DNA from: Pedobacter deserti
GTDB lineage: Bacteria > Bacteroidota > Bacteroidia > Sphingobacteriales > Sphingobacteriaceae
Direction: 5' to 3'
Length of the DNA stretch: 64,000 nucleotides
NCBI RefSeq assembly: GCF_024436415.1
Contig: NZ_JAFMZQ010000001.1
Location: forward strand, 3,162,001 to 3,226,000
This document shows positions 52,724 through 62,400 of the stretch, piece after piece. Below the pieces are notes generated by a model. It was not told the DNA's origin. It worked only from the letters and a program-made list of their open reading frames with translations, and did no database searches. The translations under genes and the position numbers were made by a program. Each line of letters opens with the position of its first letter. The stretch's first letter is position 1.

Positions 52724-53101
52724 TTAAAGTTGGTTGTTCAGTCCTGTGTATAAATAGGTATATAAATCCCAAACCCCATCTACATTCCCCGGGGCCTTTA
52801 TCAAACTGATTGTTATGCCGCCGCAAAGCATACCCGAACCAATAACAACCGATGCCCGGTATTGTGAAAGCAGTTCTCTAGGCTGTAGTGTATAAATAGC
52901 CAATGCAACGGCAGAAGCCAGTCCAAGAAAAAGAGCCATTGGGGATATCGCAAGACTGTTGAAGTTACCGTGGGTAAAAGTTACATTCACACCTCTTTCC
53001 CGAAAAAGAAACTGCCCGAAGGTTCCCGAAATTCCCCAAAGAATAGCAGCTACAATTGCGAACAGGAAACCTTTAGTAACGGTCTTATCAGATTGTCTCA
53101 T
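52724..53101 (-). pseudogene. EamA/DMT-family transporter, internally deleted and truncated
   Basis: The 125-residue frame begins like an intact EamA permease (GFLFAIVAAILWGISGTFGQFLFRERGVNV), then jumps directly into the fifth-helix region (THGNFNSLAISPMALFLGLASAVALAIYTLQP), so roughly 100 residues are missing from the middle, in frame. It stops after TYLYT, just where the second half should continue with several more helices, so about 100 further residues are missing at the 3' end. A typical family member has about 300 residues and ten helices. What remains has about four and cannot be a normal transporter. The comparison is with my memory of intact homologues, not an alignment. Confidence 0.75.
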
Positions 53102-53134
53102 TAAAATATACGCGGTAGCGGCTCGGTGTCTTGA

Positions 53135-54193
53135 CTATGTCTTAAAATATCTTTTTGCCACCAATTGAGCCGAAATAACTGCTCCCTCCATGTAGCCGGA
53201 ATATTCAGGGGACGTTTCCGTTCCGGCAAAAAAGAGCTTTCCGTCCATATAGCTTTGTTGCAATAGCGGATGTCCGTTGTTTTGATGAGGGCGCTGGATA
53301 ACCTGATTGCCCGACAATATAAATTCGTCTGTCCAAACCTTGTCAAAATAAGCCACAGGTTTTAACGCCTTTTCTCCCAATAATTCGCCCAACTGCCGCA
53401 ATACAAGTTCTTTCCTTACTTCCTCCGCATAGGATGCCGCACCGCCGCCGAGAAAACCCGTAAACCCAAACTTGCTTCCTTCAAAGTTCGTATGGTCGTA
53501 CATCTCCGTAATAATCCCCGCGTGGCTGTATAGCATACCCGAATAACCCTCAGTACGCCAGAACGGGCGCTCATATTCTAGTGTAAATTTAACGGCTCCT
53601 GCCATCCATGTCTGTACAGACGGCAAAACAGCAACAAGCGGATCCGGCAAAGCTGGCGAAAATGTCATTTGTTTTGACGCCAGTTGAGGCGGAATACAAA
53701 TAACAACAGTGTGAGCGTCCAGGAAGCGGCCATCGGCCGTGCCCAATACAATACCATTTTCTGTTTCCCTTACCGTCGTAACCTTCGTGTTTAGTAAGAT
53801 TGCATCTTCTGGTAGCTTTTGGATCAGTGTGTCAATCAGCATCTGGGTCCCACCTGCCAACCGGTATGACGGGTTTTCTGCTTCAGGCACATAGAACTTC
53901 TGCGGTGGCTCGAACGATCTGGTTTGAAATAACGATATGCCTTTTGAAAACTGGGGATACTTCTTTAGCCCAAGCTCATCAATCAAAGCAAGTAAATTCG
54001 GATGCATATCCGAAAACCAGGTTGCACCTAATTCTAAGGGCGTTCCGATGACTCCTTTGATGGTTTGTATTCTTCCCCCCAACCGTGGCGAGGCTTCAAG
54101 TATGGTAGATTTTATATTTCGTTTGGTTAATAAATAAGCCAGGGTGATTCCGCTCAGCCCGCCGCCTATGATAATTGTTTCCTTTGACCCCAT
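53135..54193 (-). CDS. FAD-dependent amine oxidase-type oxidoreductase
   Basis: A 352-residue flavoprotein counted from ATG 54193 (MGSKETIIIGGGLSG); the frame reaches 54226. The FAD dinucleotide loop is GGGLSG at 10-15, followed by the GG motif EASPRLGGRIQT at about 33-44, which is typical of monoamine oxidase/protoporphyrinogen oxidase relatives. The C-terminal FAD-binding motif is LFFAGTETSPEYSGYMEGAVISAQ. It is shorter than eukaryotic monoamine oxidases (about 500) but usual for bacterial members. Substrate unknown; oxidative deamination of an amine or a related oxidation is likely. It follows the tiny lipoprotein gene and precedes the EamA remnant by 33 bp. Confidence 0.9.
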   Translation of the reverse strand: MGSKETIIIGGGLSGITLAYLLTKRNIKSTILEASPRLGGRIQTIKGVIGTPLELGATWFSDMHPNLLALIDELGLKKYPQFSKGISLFQTRSFEPPQKFYVPEAENPSYRLAGGTQMLIDTLIQKLPEDAILLNTKVTTVRETENGIVLGTADGRFLDAHTVVICIPPQLASKQMTFSPALPDPLVAVLPSVQTWMAGAVKFTLEYERPFWRTEGYSGMLYSHAGIITEMYDHTNFEGSKFGFTGFLGGGAASYAEEVRKELVLRQLGELLGEKALKPVAYFDKVWTDEFILSGNQVIQRPHQNNGHPLLQQSYMDGKLFFAGTETSPEYSGYMEGAVISAQLVAKRYFKT

Positions 54194-54225
54194 TACACGT
54201 TCAATATCAGCCCTTTGAGTAAGCA

Positions 54226-54396
54226 CTAATTTCTCTTTTGCTGGCCGGGAGCGAATGGCTTCGCCGACTTAGATCCTGTTCCTTTCTTTGCTTGCCCAGG
54301 AGGCACCTTTCCACTGTTTCCTGCGGTTCGGTAACTATAACACGAACTGGCTAACATAGTTGCTGAGAGAGCTATAACGTATACAATGCTTTTCAT
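54226..54396 (-). CDS. Small Pro/Lys/Gly-rich lipoprotein
   Basis: A 56-residue protein counted from ATG 54396 (MKSIVYVIALSATMLASSCYS); the frame starts at 54417. The lipobox Cys19 (LASSC) gives a mature lipoprotein of about 38 residues with the tail GKVPPGQAKKGTGSKSAKPF. Short proteins with a KVPPGQAKKxxGSKSAKxFAPGQ tail are widespread in Sphingobacteriaceae and are sometimes labelled quinol oxidase subunit 4 in databases; nothing in this sequence resembles a respiratory subunit, so I regard that label as wrong. Function unknown. It precedes the amine oxidase gene by 32 bp on the same strand. Confidence 0.75.
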   Translation of the reverse strand: MKSIVYVIALSATMLASSCYSYRTAGNSGKVPPGQAKKGTGSKSAKPFAPGQQKRN

Positions 54397-54614
54397 ATGC
54401 TTTTTAAGAATTGGCACTAAATTTATGCCATCTTGCAGACCTCAACCTATCTGATAGAAATAAATCATTCTACCGATCAAATTTGTTGTAGTCCCCGTGA
54501 AGAGATATCTGAGTGCAATGCTTGTACATCTCTGGGCATCCTTACCAATAAGTCGATATTCTTTAGAATATAAATAGATAATAACTAGATAATCAATATA
54601 TGGTTGAACTATAC

Positions 54615-54661
54615 TTGACATATCCTTGCTATATCAATTGGATATATCAAGGATATGTCAA
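54615..54661. repeat. Near-perfect 21-bp inverted repeat (hairpin)
   Basis: Arms 54615-54635 and 54641-54661 match with one mismatch in 21 positions and enclose a 5-nt loop (AATTG). Outer parts read TTGACATATCCTTG and CAAGGATATGTCAA. No T-run follows either arm, so it is not an ordinary terminator. Confidence 0.85.
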
Positions 54662-54695
54662 CGATATACCAAGGATATACCAACCATATACCAAC
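54641..54695. repeat. 11-bp tandem repeat, five copies
   Basis: Units begin at 54641, 54652, 54663, 54674 and 54685 with strict 11-bp period: GATATATCAAG, GATATGTCAAC, GATATACCAAG, GATATACCAAC, CATATACCAAC. The first two units form the right arm of the hairpin. The period is about one DNA helical turn. Confidence 0.85.
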
Positions 54696-54792
54696 CCCCT
54701 ATTTATATTCTACTTATCACGTATTTATTTTCTAGTTATAGGCTACGAAGACTTAACTTTTTGGCTTTTACAAGTGGATGATCCTGGCGAAC

Positions 54793-57213
54793 TCACTTAT
54801 TACTGAGACGCGTGATTGAACGTACCACTTCGTCCAGCTCATTGGCGGATGCCATCAGGTAATCAAGGATTTTCTCCCTCTCGGGGTCGTCTTCACAAGT
54901 ACCGCGCAGCAGTGGCACAAGCCCCATAATCTGAGATAGTGGGGCCCGCACCAGGTGCGACTGTATCCAGGAAATCTCCCGGAGCTTTTTGTTTTGGTCT
55001 TCGATAGCCTCAATGTAGCGTACACGCTCGGTCACGTCGTTGGCAAGGACTACCTTAGCTTTTCTGCCTTTGTAAACAATCAGATTGCTCTGAATGTCAA
55101 CCTGAATTAGTTCACCGTTCTTTTTACGGTGCCTGAACATGCCTTGTAACCTCACTTTCTTTTCATTCTGCTGCTGGTTGACCGTCTCTTTAACGAGCGG
55201 TATTTCCTCCGGCGGGCGAATATCCAGAATCGTCATCGACAAAAATTCTTCCCGGCTATACCCATAATGTTCTACCGCGGCCGTGTTGACATCCAGATAT
55301 TGCAGTGACTCTGCATCATAAACAAACATGGGTTGCGGACTAAGCTGGAAGAGGTCGCTGTAACGTCTTTCTGACTCAGCGAGGGCCTCCATGGTTCTTT
55401 TGCTTTCGGTGATGTCTTTAAAAAATACCGAGAGCCCGTTTGCAGATGGATAGGCACTAACACCAAACCATGTTTGGGTTGCAGGGTAGTAGTCCTCAAA
55501 CTGGACTGCTTCTCCGGTACGCATGGCATATTCATAGTGCTTATAAAAATCCAGCTGAAGGGCGTCATCAAATATATCCCAAAAGTTTTTCCCCAGCATG
55601 CTTTCGCGTGGCTTTCCCATCGTTTTTTCAGCAGTAAGGTTCCAATATGTGGTAATCCAGTTCCGGTCGACCGCAAAGAAGCCGTCGCCAATACTTTCGA
55701 GTATGCTGTTGCGCTCGGCTAAGGCCTCTACAGCAGCAAGTTCTGCCCTTTTGCGATGGTCGATATCCTGAAAGCTGCCATATACGCGCACGCATTCGCC
55801 ATCGCGAAACTCGGCCTCCGCCATCGCACGGATCCATCGTCTGTTGCCGCGAGCAGTTGTCATTTCTACTTCAGCATCAATCGGTTCCCCAGTGGCTATG
55901 GTATGCGCCATTTTGCCTGCAATGTAGTCCCTATCGGCACCCTCTTGGTAAAAAGATAGCCAGTTATCTGCCGCCGGCACAAAATCCTCAGGCACTTCAT
56001 AAATTTCACGCGTAATGGCCGACCAATACGCTGTACCCCTAACCCGGTCGACCTCCCAGCCTCCAATCCTGGCAAGCTTATTCGCTTTATGCAGCAGGTT
56101 TTCCAGCTCCTTCTTGTCAGAAATGTTTTTGCCGACGCAAAACATGACCCCTTCCTGTGCCGAACGAGTAACCGTCCACGACAGCCAGATCGCTTTGCCA
56201 CCTTTGGTAAGAAACCGGTTTTCAAAATACATGGTCTGATCGCCACCCGCTATAAACGCTTTGGTACGTTCGCGACTGGCTTCCAGGTCATCCGGGTGAA
56301 CCAACAGATCGAGCGGTCTGCCCAGCAGCTCCTCCTCGGTAAAGCCCAACTGATTGTACATGGCCGGATTCACTCTTTTAAAATAGCGGTCTATCCCTAA
56401 TATGCCCACCATATCTGCCGCGCGGTCAAACAGCATCCGGAGCTGTTCATCGGCGTTCTTGCGATTGGTTATGTCCCGAACAAACATAAAAAAACCGTCG
56501 CCATTCGGATAAATCCGGTTCTCCTGCCACAGGCCCAGGGGAGCATAAAAATCTTCACTTACTACGCAGCGCTTTTCGCGCAAAGCTTCCTGTATCGATT
56601 TGTAGGTAGGGGAACCGATCGCTTCCGGGAACAGATCCCAGATGCATTGGCCTATCATATCCTGTGGTGCTTTGCCAACCATCTCCCCTAACCTCTTGTT
56701 TACGTACACATACCGCTGGTCTGCATCTGCAGCGATGAAGCCGTTTGAAATAGTCTCCAGCACGTCTTCCAATGCTATCGATCCATTGGCAACTTTCTCT
56801 TTAGATGGCTCTGGGGCCGTTTCGACGATATGGGGAGCACGAACAAAGCTAAGTACAATGGTGCCCACATCGGCGGCATGCAATAGATTGATAAACGTAC
56901 AATCTATACAAAGATATTCTGCCGGGTGGCGTTGCAGCCGGAAACCCAGCGAGACCGCTTCGTCGTGGTGCGGAGATATATTCTGCACACATTCCTGAAC
57001 CAAATCCTTATCGTCCGGGTGCACCAGGTCGATAAGGTTCTGTCCGGATAAGTCGCAATCGCGCCAGCCGGTGATCCGACGGGCAGATGGATTGCTATCC
57101 ATAACCCTTAAGTCACCATCAAGCAATAGGATACCTGAAAGGCTATGATCTATAACTTTCCGGAAAGACATTCCGCTGGCATTCGTGTCCTCTAAATCTG
57201 AAATTTTGCCCAT
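54793..57213 (-). CDS. Six-PAS sensor protein ending in a DHp-like helix without kinase domain
   Basis: An 806-residue soluble protein. Six PAS domains can be seen, starting at about 17 (FRKVIDHSLSGILLLDGD), 148 (LEDVLETISNGFIAADADQ), 257 (LRMLFDRAADMVGILG), 375 (LHKANKLARIGGWEVD, with PAC motif RWIRAMAEAEFRDGE), 497 (RNSILESIGDGFFAVDRN) and 618 (RRYSDLFQLSPQPMFVYD), each closing with a KDITxxK-type PAC end. The C-terminus (about 740-806) resembles a histidine-kinase dimerisation helix: ISWIQSHLVRAPLSQIMGLVPLL with His and Pro in H-box spacing. The ATP-binding domain is absent and the gene simply ends. Such proteins may be phosphorylated by a partner kinase or act as sensors dimerising with one. 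Two complete kinases are encoded next to it. Confidence 0.9.
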   Translation of the reverse strand: MGKISDLEDTNASGMSFRKVIDHSLSGILLLDGDLRVMDSNPSARRITGWRDCDLSGQNLIDLVHPDDKDLVQECVQNISPHHDEAVSLGFRLQRHPAEYLCIDCTFINLLHAADVGTIVLSFVRAPHIVETAPEPSKEKVANGSIALEDVLETISNGFIAADADQRYVYVNKRLGEMVGKAPQDMIGQCIWDLFPEAIGSPTYKSIQEALREKRCVVSEDFYAPLGLWQENRIYPNGDGFFMFVRDITNRKNADEQLRMLFDRAADMVGILGIDRYFKRVNPAMYNQLGFTEEELLGRPLDLLVHPDDLEASRERTKAFIAGGDQTMYFENRFLTKGGKAIWLSWTVTRSAQEGVMFCVGKNISDKKELENLLHKANKLARIGGWEVDRVRGTAYWSAITREIYEVPEDFVPAADNWLSFYQEGADRDYIAGKMAHTIATGEPIDAEVEMTTARGNRRWIRAMAEAEFRDGECVRVYGSFQDIDHRKRAELAAVEALAERNSILESIGDGFFAVDRNWITTYWNLTAEKTMGKPRESMLGKNFWDIFDDALQLDFYKHYEYAMRTGEAVQFEDYYPATQTWFGVSAYPSANGLSVFFKDITESKRTMEALAESERRYSDLFQLSPQPMFVYDAESLQYLDVNTAAVEHYGYSREEFLSMTILDIRPPEEIPLVKETVNQQQNEKKVRLQGMFRHRKKNGELIQVDIQSNLIVYKGRKAKVVLANDVTERVRYIEAIEDQNKKLREISWIQSHLVRAPLSQIMGLVPLLRGTCEDDPEREKILDYLMASANELDEVVRSITRLSNK

Positions 57214-57642
57214 AGCTCGTTTTAAGGTTATCAGATCATTAAATTACGAAAACCGCTCGATAAAGCAACATTTTAGAGTTATCATAAAGCGGCATATCCG
57301 AAGAGCGATTGATTGCCCCGCGCTTGCAAGAGAACAGGTGGCATGCAACCTTTTTTGCGGGATTAAACTGAAGGCACACGTTGACTTAATAGCCCATATC
57401 CTGGCTACTTTTGATATCCGCTAAATCTACGTAGGCAAAATCTTTACTTGCACGGTGTTTGATCATTACGGATATCAATAACCCCATATAACCGGTGAGT
57501 TTTCTCAAACTTGATTGATTTGAGAGGCGGTGGTTAAATCTAACGAACGTGAGTTCAATAATATAAAAACCTACAAAACCATCGCCAGTTTTGTTCACGC
57601 TCACCTTCCAAATGAATTAGAAATAAAGGCCAAGTCAGACAA
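57214..57642. other. Non-coding gap upstream of the six-PAS gene
   Basis: About 430 bp without a gene I can support. A 72-codon minus-strand frame (57386-57604) has no recognised pattern and poor start context. A 7-bp stem TCTCAAA/TTTGAGA near 57506-57528 has no T-run. The promoter of the six-PAS gene is expected in the part near 57214-57300. Confidence 0.5.
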
Positions 57643-57867
57643 TCATTTGCTATTTTCATCCTTTAAGCCTTTAAGCAGGGCATAGATCGCCATTGCATGT
57701 CCATGCCCAAGATCAAATTCTTCCTTTAACCATTTGGTGATGTCACCCGCCTTTACGGCCAGTTGCCCGTTAACTGCAAAACCCCGCTCTTCAGCCAGTG
57801 CCCTGAAATCCGCTGCAGTCTTACCGGTCTTGTCCTGTATCGCCTTTAAATATCCTTGAAATGACAT
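57643..57867 (-). CDS. DUF4287 domain-containing protein
   Basis: A 74-residue cytoplasmic protein. The pattern SFQGYLKAIQDKTGKTAADFRALAEERGF, then KAGDITKWLKEEFDLGHGHAMAIYALLKG, is the DUF4287 family, small helical proteins of unknown function with a conserved TGKTxxDFxxLAxxxG block and a GHGHAMA motif, often present alone or fused to DUF5655. Complete for a stand-alone member. It has no close neighbours: 227 bp separate it from the DUF2254 gene upstream and more than 400 bp follow it. Confidence 0.9.
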   Translation of the reverse strand: MSFQGYLKAIQDKTGKTAADFRALAEERGFAVNGQLAVKAGDITKWLKEEFDLGHGHAMAIYALLKGLKDENSK

Positions 57868-58094
57868 ATCTCATTGTTTAAATTTTCATATTAAGCCACC
57901 TTTCACCGCTTGCTCCGGACAAAAGGAAAAAGATGTCTGAAGCGTTCATTGCGCAGCCAAACGCTGCCCCACATCAAAATACCATAAACGTCTGTATTGG
58001 TCATATTTTTGAAATTTAAAAGCAAACTTAGCGAGCAGACGGCATAGTTTAAAGGTGTAAATACGACGAGTACCTCCATTACAGTCCAACCAGT

Positions 58095-59321
58095 TCACCC
58101 AAAACCGTTTCCGGCATCAACATCCTCCAGTCTTCTGCTGAGTAAGGGTTCATATTTTCTGTCTCTATCAATAAAAATAAGCTGGTGTAGCATGTCGGAT
58201 AGCGCCCTTTTTACAATCCGGTCATTTCTGCCATAGTCCCAGATGGAACCCGGAACATTATCCAACAACGTTTCAACCGGAATTTCTTTGGTAATAATAC
58301 GCGTATTGCCTTGATCGTCCTTTAGCACGGTCATCATTGGTCTTTTGATCACTTGCGAAAAAAGGTCAGTCAACGCGTGAATACTTAGTGCTGCTGTCCC
58401 CGGATCATTGATTGCCGGGCTTAGGGCCTTTACTGCTACCTCGGCCAGATGAAAGAAACCATAATAAGCGTTTTTGTTAACTTCCTGTCCATAGTAAAAG
58501 TCAATATCGAGCAACAATCTCTGTAACTGGTCTTCGTCCGGATGGCCTTCAATGACGCAAAATGGCGTTCCCTGAAGAACAAACGTACCAACGGGATGCA
58601 GAAAGCTGATCGCCAGATCATGTTTGCACAAAAATTTCAGCAAGCGACCTTCGTCGAAGCCTTGAAAATACCCGCTTTGAGGCGAAAGAATTTGCTGGCC
58701 GTGGATTTCAGCCGCCGGTACTATGCTTGCATGCGTGTTCTTTGCGACCCTTTCCAAGCTACGGGATGTCCTTAAATGGATGCGCTGGATTAGCTGCTCG
58801 TAACGAAAAGACTGAGTAAAGTAATGGAGGAAGTACACAAACAGGAAGATATCGGCGATCGTGAGCAGCACAAGGAGATATACACTGATTGACGGGACAA
58901 ACAGATCGGTTTCAGAGTCATTAATGTTGGCCAGGAGAAATAAGGAAAATACAATAGTACCGATATAAAAACTTAAAATAACCTTTTGAACTCGGTCTCC
59001 GATGATATTATCGAGCATTCTGTTGCTCATTTGGGATGCCGCCTGATTCATTAGAATCATGACCATTGAGAAACTGAAGACAGTCAGGGAAATAATTCCG
59101 CTTGCGATTGTAGACACAATTGTCCTGGCCGTTTCTGGATCCTTAAGCGTCAGCCATCTAAACCGCTCGTTGAGCACATGACCAAAACCGGCAGCGTCCA
59201 GCTCAAGAGCGCCCACGGCGATTGCCAGAAACAAAAGACCGAAAACAGCAGGGAAAAAGCCGATGCTGTGCACAAATATATTGTAATACTTACGTATCCA
59301 CTTAAACAGTCGTTCTGCCAT
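58095..59321 (-). CDS. DUF2254 domain-containing inner-membrane protein
   Basis: A 408-residue protein counted from ATG 59321 (MAERLFKWIRKYY); the frame runs to 59357. Four N-terminal membrane segments are visible: about 16-38 (SIGFFPAVFGLLFLAIAVGAL), 66-92 (TIVSTIASGIISLTVFSFSMVMILM), 110-133 and 142-165. The second contains the family signature SGIISLTVFSFSMVMIxxNQAASQMSxR. The C-terminal half is soluble (SGYFQGFDEGRLLKF, HPVGTFVLQGTPFCVIEGHPDEDQ, SPAINDPGTAALSIHAL). DUF2254 proteins are predicted membrane proteins without assigned function; some have been suggested to be related to ion channels or transporters, which I cannot confirm. No operon partners are evident; the gap 57868-58094 is empty. 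Confidence 0.9.
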   Translation of the reverse strand: MAERLFKWIRKYYNIFVHSIGFFPAVFGLLFLAIAVGALELDAAGFGHVLNERFRWLTLKDPETARTIVSTIASGIISLTVFSFSMVMILMNQAASQMSNRMLDNIIGDRVQKVILSFYIGTIVFSLFLLANINDSETDLFVPSISVYLLVLLTIADIFLFVYFLHYFTQSFRYEQLIQRIHLRTSRSLERVAKNTHASIVPAAEIHGQQILSPQSGYFQGFDEGRLLKFLCKHDLAISFLHPVGTFVLQGTPFCVIEGHPDEDQLQRLLLDIDFYYGQEVNKNAYYGFFHLAEVAVKALSPAINDPGTAALSIHALTDLFSQVIKRPMMTVLKDDQGNTRIITKEIPVETLLDNVPGSIWDYGRNDRIVKRALSDMLHQLIFIDRDRKYEPLLSRRLEDVDAGNGFG

Positions 59322-59440
59322 TGAGGTGATTTTAACTTCACCGTAGATACATCCCAATCCGACAAATGGTTTTCGCTTATTAGAGCACCGTATTCAGGCT
59401 AATTCCAGGCCCAAGCGTTTCGTCAGCCATCGGTAACATG

Positions 59441-62400
59441 CTAGTTAGTGCTAGTTAGTGCTATTGGTGCAGAAGCTTTGTTGAATGCGGGCAATGAAAC
59501 AAAGAACACCGTACCGTTTCCTTGTGCACGTTCTGCCCAGATATCGCCCTGATGCCTGCCGATAATCTCACGTGACAAATATAGCCCGATGCCAAGTCCC
59601 GAGATGTTCGGCGTCAGTTCATCAATACGATAAAAGCGATTAAAAATATGCTTCAGTTTGTCTTCCGGAACGCCGGGTCCGAAATCCCGCACCGCGATCA
59701 CCACCGTATCTTCCTGCTTTGTAACTTTCACCTCTACCGTGTCTGCATTCGGGGAATACTTAACCGCATTACTCAGCAGGTTGATCATCACCTGCTCTAT
59801 TCTGGCCGAATCGCCATATACCATGCAGCCATCAGCAGTACGATCAAAGATGATCCGGTGTGCACCGGAGCTATGCTGAATAAGCTCGATGGCTTCGGTC
59901 ACCACTTGCTGAAGATCAAACTCCCCATAGCTGAATATCATTTTACCGGCTTCAATCTTGGAAACGTCCAGCAAATCATTCACAAGCGAGGTGAGTTTTA
60001 AGACCTGCTGGCCAGCCTTACTCATAAATTTCTTTTGCTGCTCATCTGCGGGCAACCTGTTTAGAATCTGCAGGTATCCATGAATGCTAGCAAGAGGGGT
60101 TTTCAATTCATGACTTGCCAATGCGATGAACTCATCTTTTTTGTCGTTTAAGCCTTTCACCTCTTCAAAGAGCTTCGCATTGTCAATACTTATGGCCGAC
60201 TGTGCGGCAATTGAGCTGACAAGTGTCTCATGCTCTGCGGTAAACCGGGCCGGTTCGGGGTGTCCGAAAAACAGCCCGCCAATCACATTGCCTGAGCGTG
60301 ATATCACCGGAACGGCCAGATAACTTACAACCGGCAGGTGGCCCTTGGGCATTCCATAATGTGGCGCATTATGGCCATACCGCGGATCGGAGGTAATATC
60401 ATCTACCCGCATGATCCCCGAACCGGAGAACGTGCGTTCAAAGATTGCCGTGTTGCGCGGCATTCCGAACTTTTCGAATGCCTCTCGCGGGGCGCCAGAC
60501 AGCGTATAGAGCATATATGAGCCGCCCCGTTCATCCGTTTTATTATAAAAAAAGGCGCCAAACTTTGCTCCGGTCAACTCAGTTGTTGCATCGGTTACCT
60601 TTTGCAAAATTTTATTGAGTTCCAACTCTTCAGAGATCGTTGTCATCACCATATTCATGATCTCCAGTCTTTCCGTATATTTTCTTGCATTCTGCCGCGC
60701 AGCCAGCTCCTGGCTGTTATCCCTGGCAATCTTGGATGCTCCGATTATCTTGCCTTGCTCGTCAATAATCGGGGAAACTGTCAGGGAAAGCTGGACCAGT
60801 CTGCCATCTCTGGTTTTTCGGACCGTTTCAAAATGGTCTACCTTTTCGCCTGCGCATATCTTTGAAATGATAAAATCCTCTTCCTGCAGCCGCTCCTCCG
60901 GAATGATTATGCTAATATGTTTGCCGATCGCTTCCTGCTCGCTATACCCAAAAACCCGCTGGGCAGAAAAGTTCCAGCTGGTAATAATTCCCTCCAGCGT
61001 TTTGCTGATGATTACATCATCGGATGAGGCGACTACTGCAGCAAGCCGGGCCTGCTTTTCTGCGAGTTCTGCCAGGCGAAGCTGGCTGAGCTTCTGGGCA
61101 GTAATGTCCATAACCGAACCAATAAACCGCGTAGCCAACCCACCGCTGAAATACACTTTTCCTTTGGCCTGAACCCATCGTACCCGACCGTCGGAAGCCC
61201 CGACCGTCCGATATTCCACGTCATAGTCGCCTCCACTGTTTACAGGATCAAAAAGTCGGGATATCTGAGACTCGATCCTTTCCCGGTCATCCGGGTGCAA
61301 ACCTGCCAGGAAGTCCGACTCATAAGTGACCGGGCCAGCATGATCAATCCCAAAAAGCTTCCGGCAGCGTTCGTCCCAGTCCATCGTCCCTTCTATCAGG
61401 TCCATATCAAAAGTACCTAGTTGCGCTGCCTGCTTTGACAGCCGGATTTGCTCATACGCCTTGTGGAGCTCGAGCCTCGCCAGCACCTGTTCTGTCACGT
61501 TTACCGAGATCGCCAGGATACCTTGTATACATCCGTCAGAATCACGGTAAGCCTGATATACAAAGTTTTGATAAACAGTTTCCTGCTTGCCATGCCTTGT
61601 GAGCTCCACTGGCTGCTCTTTTGCAGAAAATGAAACCCCTGACCGGTACACACCAGCCATTGCCTCTTCCAGTCCCTGCGACCGGGCATCCGGAAGGGCG
61701 TCGAACACCGGCCTATTCATGACCTCGTCCAGTGGCTTGCCCCAGATTTCCAGCATTGCACTATTTACAACCTCAACAACAAAATCAGGCCCCATCAGGC
61801 GACACATGGCGACCGGAGCCTGCAATATCATGTTGCGAAAGTTTTCTTGGCTATGCTCCAACTGCTTTTTTGCCTGGTTTAAATCCGTCACATCGGCTGC
61901 CGTATTCAAGATCCCGTAAATACGATTTTGACCATCGAACAGCGGCGTAAAGCTGTAATTGAAGAAAAACTCCTGCATGCGTCCGTTCACCATTAGATTA
62001 ACTGGCTGGTTTCTCACATGATATGCCACACCCGTCTCATAAACCTGCGTAAGGCGCTCATAAATATGCTGATCGCTGAGTTCTGGCAGCACCTCAAAAT
62101 AGGTTTTACCTATAATGTCATTTCCCTTACCCCAAAGTTCTATAAGCGACCTGTTTGCCTGGACGATCCGCATTTCCGGACCTGTGTATACGGCAATGGG
62201 AAAAGGAGCACTCTCCACTAGCGCAGCCATTTGCCGCTCACGAAGGGAGATCACTGCCATGGACTCCTCCTGGGCCTGCTGCACCGCAAGAAGCTCCTCA
62301 TTGATGGCCTGCAGCTCCTCGTTGGAAGCGGCCAGTTCTTCATTGACCGACTGCGTGTCTGCAAAAGCGGACGCGGCAACAAGCATAGCCCCTATGCCCT

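Larger units (their letters stand above)
54418..54792. other. Non-coding region with inverted and tandem repeats
   Basis: This 375-bp gap between the small lipoprotein gene and the PAS protein has no credible gene. It is very A/T-rich in its second half and contains the 47-nt inverted repeat and the 11-bp tandem repeats listed below. No RNA gene is recognised. The divergent arrangement is absent (both neighbours are on the minus strand), so it also contains the promoter of the small lipoprotein gene near 54397-54450. Confidence 0.7.

Noticed and set aside
54615..54661. The 21-bp inverted repeat as a CRISPR unit or terminator
   Set aside because: No regular spacers and no T-run; the tandem units have an 11-bp period without intervening unique sequence.
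57386..57604. 72-codon minus-strand open frame upstream of the six-PAS gene
   Set aside because: No recognised pattern, no start context and no conserved neighbour; such a length is expected by chance in this A/T-rich gap.
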